Shown: positions 58,630 through 64,000 of the stretch, in pieces | Numbering within the stretch: the stretch's first letter is position 1 | How the letters are laid out: every line of letters begins with the position of its first letter | Assembly: GCA_002205965.3 (NCBI GenBank) | Contig: NADL03000451.1 | Location: 62,001-126,000 of the forward strand | DNA length: 64,000 nt | Source: Kappaphycus alvarezii | Taxonomy: Eukaryota; Rhodophyta; Florideophyceae; Gigartinales; Solieriaceae | Reading direction: 5' to 3' | Position numbers and translations under genes: made by a program | The notes under the pieces: model-generated | Told to the model about the DNA's origin: nothing | Databases searched by the model: none | What the model saw: the letters and a program-made list of their open reading frames with translations, nothing else

Positions 58630-61600
58630 GTATCTTTCACTGAAACATTTACGTCCACACGAGGCTTTGTTCCGCAATTTATGGTGATTATAGTTGATTT
58701 TCAGATATATTTATCTTTCTGAAAAAGTCCACCCAAGGTAAATAAATTGCTTATTTATGAAGGAAGGAGCAAGTTTCAAATCTTTTTTGTACCAAATTTT
58801 ACAATCTACTCTCTTTCCCCATGCTTTTTACCATATCTGTGAACTTCATTTCACTGGCAATACTTTTATATATGTCCAGTTACGTATAATGTATACTTGA
58901 GTTACTCTCATATCGTCTAATTGGTGGTTCTATTATTTTAAAGACATTTTTCTTATCAAAGTTCATCAACTGGAAAAAAAATTACTGTGCGGACACAGTT
59001 TGATATACTCACATGGTAGCCGGATTAAAGAAACTACTTACCCACTAATGCGTAACTTGATATTTAGTTCGTGATATGTTTCCCGCAATGGTCTGATCAT
59101 GGTTTGTGTTTGAATCCGGCGAAAAGATCTCTAATTTGACTGCGCCAGACTACAGAACAGATGTCTACATACTATTAATCGTACCAGGTGAGACCTTCTT
59201 TACATAAGGTAATGACGTACGTGGTGGCTTGATTTTATTTTCCTGGTTTATGAAGAATTATCTCAGCGAGAAAATAAGCGATTGAAAGCAAATTTTCCGC
59301 TGCTCTAGAATACCAGAGACGCCTTCATTCGATTACATTCACATTATTTATGTGCTTCGACATTCAGAATTCGTTGTTTAGTTAGGCTTGATCCAACGAG
59401 TGAGTAAAGTGCTGCTACATTATGATTTGATAAACAGTAGAAACTTTACTCGTGCCCCAGAAGTGTGCCGATGATTGATCCTACTAGAAAGCAGATGAAA
59501 CTGACTCTGCGCTACGAATTTGATAGCTTAATGCATGTGGCTACGCTGAAATTCGAAGTGCATGTGTCCAAAATAATTTACAGAGAGCAAGCAAATACAT
59601 GAAGAGTCTCTGGAGCGTAAAAAACTAGGGCAGAGATAGGTAATATCAGAAAGAAACCTGTCGAGAATCTTCGGGCGCCATTTTTTCTTCGCTAAAAGAC
59701 ATTCCGTCTTTTTGATACTCTCAAATTAGTCAACTCTGCTTCTATGTCAGGTAATTCATACAAAACTTCACTTCGGGCAAATTGCGAATCAGAAATCTTT
59801 AACCCTGCCACATACTTGGAAGTCAATATTTATGGAATGGTCAGCCGTCAACTAGACTTTTAGGCGCTTATCGCAGCCTCACTAAAAGCAGTTACGTCTT
59901 TTGCAGGCGAACTCATGATGGATATATGAATTGGTCTTATGTCGCCACTATGGAGTTATTGTAAATAGTAAAATTGCGCCTTTGCTGTATTCAGAGAGCC
60001 AAAGACCATACTCCGTTTTAAGTCATTTTTACCCTTAAAATTTATATCATATACTGCTCTTCTACAAAACACTGGCTCAGTGCATACCATGTCGTTCTCG
60101 TATGGGATCAGTCCTGTTCAATTCTCGAAAATTTTAGAAATCCGACTCACGAAAGAGAAAAGGCGAATGAATGCTGGGAAAATAGTATCTATGCTTGATA
60201 ACAGTCCTCCACTACTCTTATTTTGGCATTTCGTCATGAATTATTTTTATGGAACTTTGTCTAACGCATTCAATGTAAAGGAACTATATTTTTTCTACAG
60301 TGTTGTGTTTTTTTTTTCAGGCAGAATTAATTTTCCATTTCTGCGTTTCATTTCTTTTATTATCTCAACTCAATCTGGAAGCATTATAAACTAATTTTTG
60401 CAGCCCGTTTCTAGCCAGAGAAGATTCGTACGAACACTTTTTACTGCTTAGAGTACTTTCAGACTAAGACTACTTCGCTTTCTGAACTCTATGTCACATA
60501 CGTAGCCTTTCATTGCTCCAATGCTGCATTACTAATCTCCACGGGTCGTTTCTGCCTTTCAAGGGTCCCTTTCATTTCCCTCTGTCAAAAGTACTAACTA
60601 TATCACAAATTTGGAAGATTTTATCCTTTTTTTCCTTGGTCTCTACTCACACTCTGTGTCAACCTTTAGCGCAACGTCAAGCTCGATTTATTTCCTCTAC
60701 TGTTCTGATTGAAATGGAAGCGGTATATTCACAATTTCTCCTTTGTGAGCCATAACTACAACGTTTCCCTGTTAGGATCGATTTGTAGGCATACGAATGG
60801 CACGGAAATAAATTAGAGGCCAGGGACTGGAAAATAGAAGTGTAACAGGCATGGAAGATCTATAAAACCAAATATTCTTTGTCTTCAAGTGAGACTGTTA
60901 CCATGTAACTGCAGAAAAAGCACTAATATTTTCACCACTAAGGCTTTCCTCTCCTCCTTTACTGTACTTTGACGCCTCTGTCCCTCTGAATTCCGGACGA
61001 AATCCTGATATAGATCTTAATTGTAATAAGTGCGCTATTGTTTCCTTATTCCTCCCTTTCGAAGATTTTTGCTCTTCGTTGATTGAATATTTTCCAAAAA
61101 AAGTGATAAAATATTATATTTTCCCTACTATAGCTTAGATCCCGGCCTCTTTAGTGCTAAAGGAAAGGGAAAAGCCATTTCATTTGATATACCCGACGGT
61201 TCCTTGATATAAAAGCGTACATCCAGGGGGAAAATATAAATTAATGTTTTGGAGGTTGAACTGAGTTGTTCCTTCTCAGTCTACGAATTTGGGCCGAAAC
61301 CGGGACATTTTCTGACCACTTTATATATCAAGAGCCCAAAGTTTTGAAATATAGCAAAATTGTAGTGGAAACCTGAAAAGAATTGAATTCTTGCCTCTTA
61401 ACACTGTACTTATCGATTTGATTATCGCTACCATGCTCCGGCATCTAGTCACTGATGCACTCGACCCCGGAAAATACTGGTCTTGAATGGGAGGAGAGAC
61501 AGAAATATTCGTGAGCGATGTTATTTCGACTGGATCAAAGACAGTTCTGATAGAAAATCTACAGTAGTTGCTTTGTTGATACTAGGGTTCACCGAAATAA

Positions 61601-64000
61601 CCTGAGAGACTTTGAATAAATCAATTACTATAGGGCGAATCGATAAAATGTATTACATCGCGCTGAGTTAATGTGGTATTTCAGGACTAGAATTTTGGTG
61701 AATTCTGACATAGTTGACCGCAACACATTTCTAGGTACTGTTTTGTTGGGAGATCAAAGTACAGTATTTTCGGCTCTGAATAGTGGTCGAATAGGGATAA
61801 AAACTTCAACTCGATTCATTTCGATGAAATATTTCAGCCATCAGGCAGTTCTGGGAGTGAAAAATTATCCGAAACATCAAATGAATTGAATCATTCTCAG
61901 TAATCACCTTTTCGTCAGCAATATGAATGTCACAAACACAGCCCATCTATCACAAAAATTGACATTTCACATAAAAAAATAGGACGTTTGAGAATTAACT
62001 GCAATTTATGGAACATAAGAAAGGAAACAATGTGAAATTATTTGGATGCAGCCACATTTGAAAACAAAAATGACATATGTCGTTGTGTTGTTTGTCATGT
62101 TTTCTTTGTAGCCATATCAGGGCATCTAATCGTAATATAATCCATATGTAACTCCAACATGAGACCTTTGGCTATTTACCCTTACAGGAATTTTAAGGTT
62201 TCTTAAAAGAACTACGAATTATGGCAATAAAATCAATCTTGAAATCATCCCCATCGCTCCTATCCTGTCAACCAACCTTGGTTCTAACAGCGAAAAATTT
62301 ATTTTCCTGGTGGCCACTGCACCCCCCTTTTCCTAACCTTTGTTTACTGTTTGCTGATTTCTACAGGGTAGTACATGTAAATTTTCATTATTATCGAGCA
62401 TCTCTTTCGAAAAATGTTGATCAAGAACAGCAGTTCGCTACAACAACAGAATCTCACTCGATCGACCGCGTGAACCTAGCTCTAATTGTATTATTTCACT
62501 GTTTTCCTTCCCATCTACTGCGATAGTCTACAGAACTTGAAGCTTGCAACTAGTTTCTTAATTTCAAACAAATATACATCATAATTCGAGGCTCAGACCT
62601 CTAATAACCTCATAGTAAGGGCTATGAGGGACTTAAGTATCATCATTACTTAACTTAAAGTTTATTGGCACATAGTTTGGTCCCATACACACTTGGAAGA
62701 GTTACGGGGGAATTCCATTCTGAAATATTTCATTAAGGCTTCAACAATAAAAAGCATATTTGATATTATATGCTTTTTGGATCAAAAAAAGGGTTACTTC
62801 TTTTCAGCGTATATCTATGTTACCAGCTAGAAGTTGCGAACGAGCTTCTTAAGATACTTGAAGGGTCTTTCTATTGTAAAACCTCTGCATTAGGTAGTTT
62901 CACAGAACATTTTTCTTCAGTCATAAGATCTGTTTGGTTCTCTACAAACCTTATTTTGGAACAGCTGGCTCCAATCAACCCAAATTCAATACAGATCTAC
63001 TCGATTGCGCCTACTAACCCCCAGTAAATGTAATATCTATCGATTTCGGTTTTGGTTCCAACTATCTTTTCCTATACACCTCGCCTTAGAGTTTTGCTCA
63101 TGCAACTGCATAATAGGTATCAGTCTCGAATTTATATTGCATAACTTGACATATAGTTCTTGATTATTTCGCCTATCAGAGTAGAGGGACTCCGTTCAAA
63201 AAACCATATCACTAATTTTCAAAGTCTTTTATTTCATGTTGCTCGTAGAAGATCTACAATCATCCCAAATTATATATATGGACATTATGTAGATTTGGAT
63301 TCCAACTATTTGGGCCTTCCTTACTGTATGCATCCATAAAAAGACCATATTGTTCAATATAAAGTATTTATTGATAAAATTTCAATTCACGTTGCCCCTT
63401 TTATGTTCAACAATTCATTTTTTTCTACGCTCATTAATAAAAGTATTAATACATAGTATGAGCTCAACTACTAGTGGAATTAAAAATAGAGAAGTAGAGG
63501 ATTTAAATTATATGAGCATATTTTAAAGAATATATTGGAGCGAAGAACTCGGAAGTTTTAAGCTTCCATTATTCTTTCACGACTTTTTGAGTAATGAAAC
63601 TATGAAACGATGCTAAAAAGTGGTAGATCGATTGACGGACTTCACTTTCGTCTTGAATCAACTAATTACTGTGATAAGTATTCAAAGTCTATTAAAGTAC
63701 TCATAGAGTCATTTTTTCATTAATTGCTTCAATGGGCAACCAGGACAACGTATTAATTATATTTTCTTTTTAATAGTTCAACATAGTCAGTTCACGTATT
63801 CTATTCATATCTGAATGATATGAATGTTTTATTAGTTATGTGGATGTGGAGTCTTGATTTATTTTACTTTCTGTGGGTATCAACTCAATTAAGAGCTCAT
63901 AAGTACGTGACTACTTGAATGATGAGGATTTTTTAGCCACTGTTTGCTCAAATAATAAAAAATTTCTAGCTCATTCCTTGAATTTTACGGAACTTTTGTC
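58630..64000. other. AT-rich stretch, nothing recognised
   Basis: Scattered frames of 60-104 residues (60080-60394, 60513-60755, 62221-62526, 62770-63027) lack motifs and have the look of chance frames. No repeats shared with the left half were noticed. Confidence 0.4.

Overview
The window looks like eukaryotic nuclear DNA that is AT-rich, gene-poor and crowded with transposable elements. The signs are decayed Ty3/gypsy (chromovirus), Ty1/copia, R2-type non-LTR and pogo-type DNA transposon remnants on both strands, plus one spliced gene whose 84-bp intron has a GTAAGT donor, a CTAAC branch point and an AG acceptor. There are no operons and no clear RNA genes. The flavohaemoglobin-like gene with an organelle-type leader, the mix of elements and the small intron would suit a red alga or another algal/fungal-type genome. 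That assignment is inference; I cannot name a species.

Region 1 (1-18690) is built around a Ty3/gypsy chromovirus on the minus strand. The complete element runs from its 5' LTR (18274-18690) leftwards through gag, protease, RT, RNase H, integrase and chromodomain to its 3' LTR (12996-13412). A unit of about 7.76 kb, holding the 3' two-thirds of this element plus about 4.1 kb of flanking DNA, is tandemly repeated: the end of one copy at 1-1120, then full copies at 1121-8891 and 8892-16649. The flanking DNA holds older gypsy pieces: an RT on the plus strand, an integrase on the minus strand and an R-U5-like LTR piece. The copies differ mainly by very small indels.

Region 2 (18.7-25.7 kb) is a nest of small elements: a foldback element, a TIR element of about 445 bp, a GC-richer stretch with repeated gag-like peptides, two fossils of an R2-type restriction-like endonuclease domain, a 166-bp direct repeat, and a broken cysteine-rich protein gene (23.5-24.6 kb). 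A short motif family, which forms the arms of the foldback element, recurs here and further on.

Region 3 (25.7-33.6 kb) holds two copia elements. The first (25724-28159) still has paired LTRs, a PBS and a perfect 5-bp target duplication but has lost its central pol. The second (29069-33629) keeps gag, integrase, RT and RNase H in pieces, and carries a perfect 23-bp-arm palindrome.

Region 4 (34-45.5 kb) mixes element fossils with the best host-gene candidates: a flavohaemoglobin-like gene on the minus strand (about 38115-39125) with an N-terminal leader, one recognisable intron, two frame breaks and a truncated reductase half; a possible small leader-bearing protein (35518-35993) with an inverted duplicate nearby; and a pogo-like transposon bounded by TIRs and TA (41301-43435).

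Region 5 (45.5-64 kb) is markedly AT-rich. Apart from one LTR remnant near 50.9 kb, two ends of the TIR element family and one short ORF at 58.3 kb, I see nothing in it that I can name.
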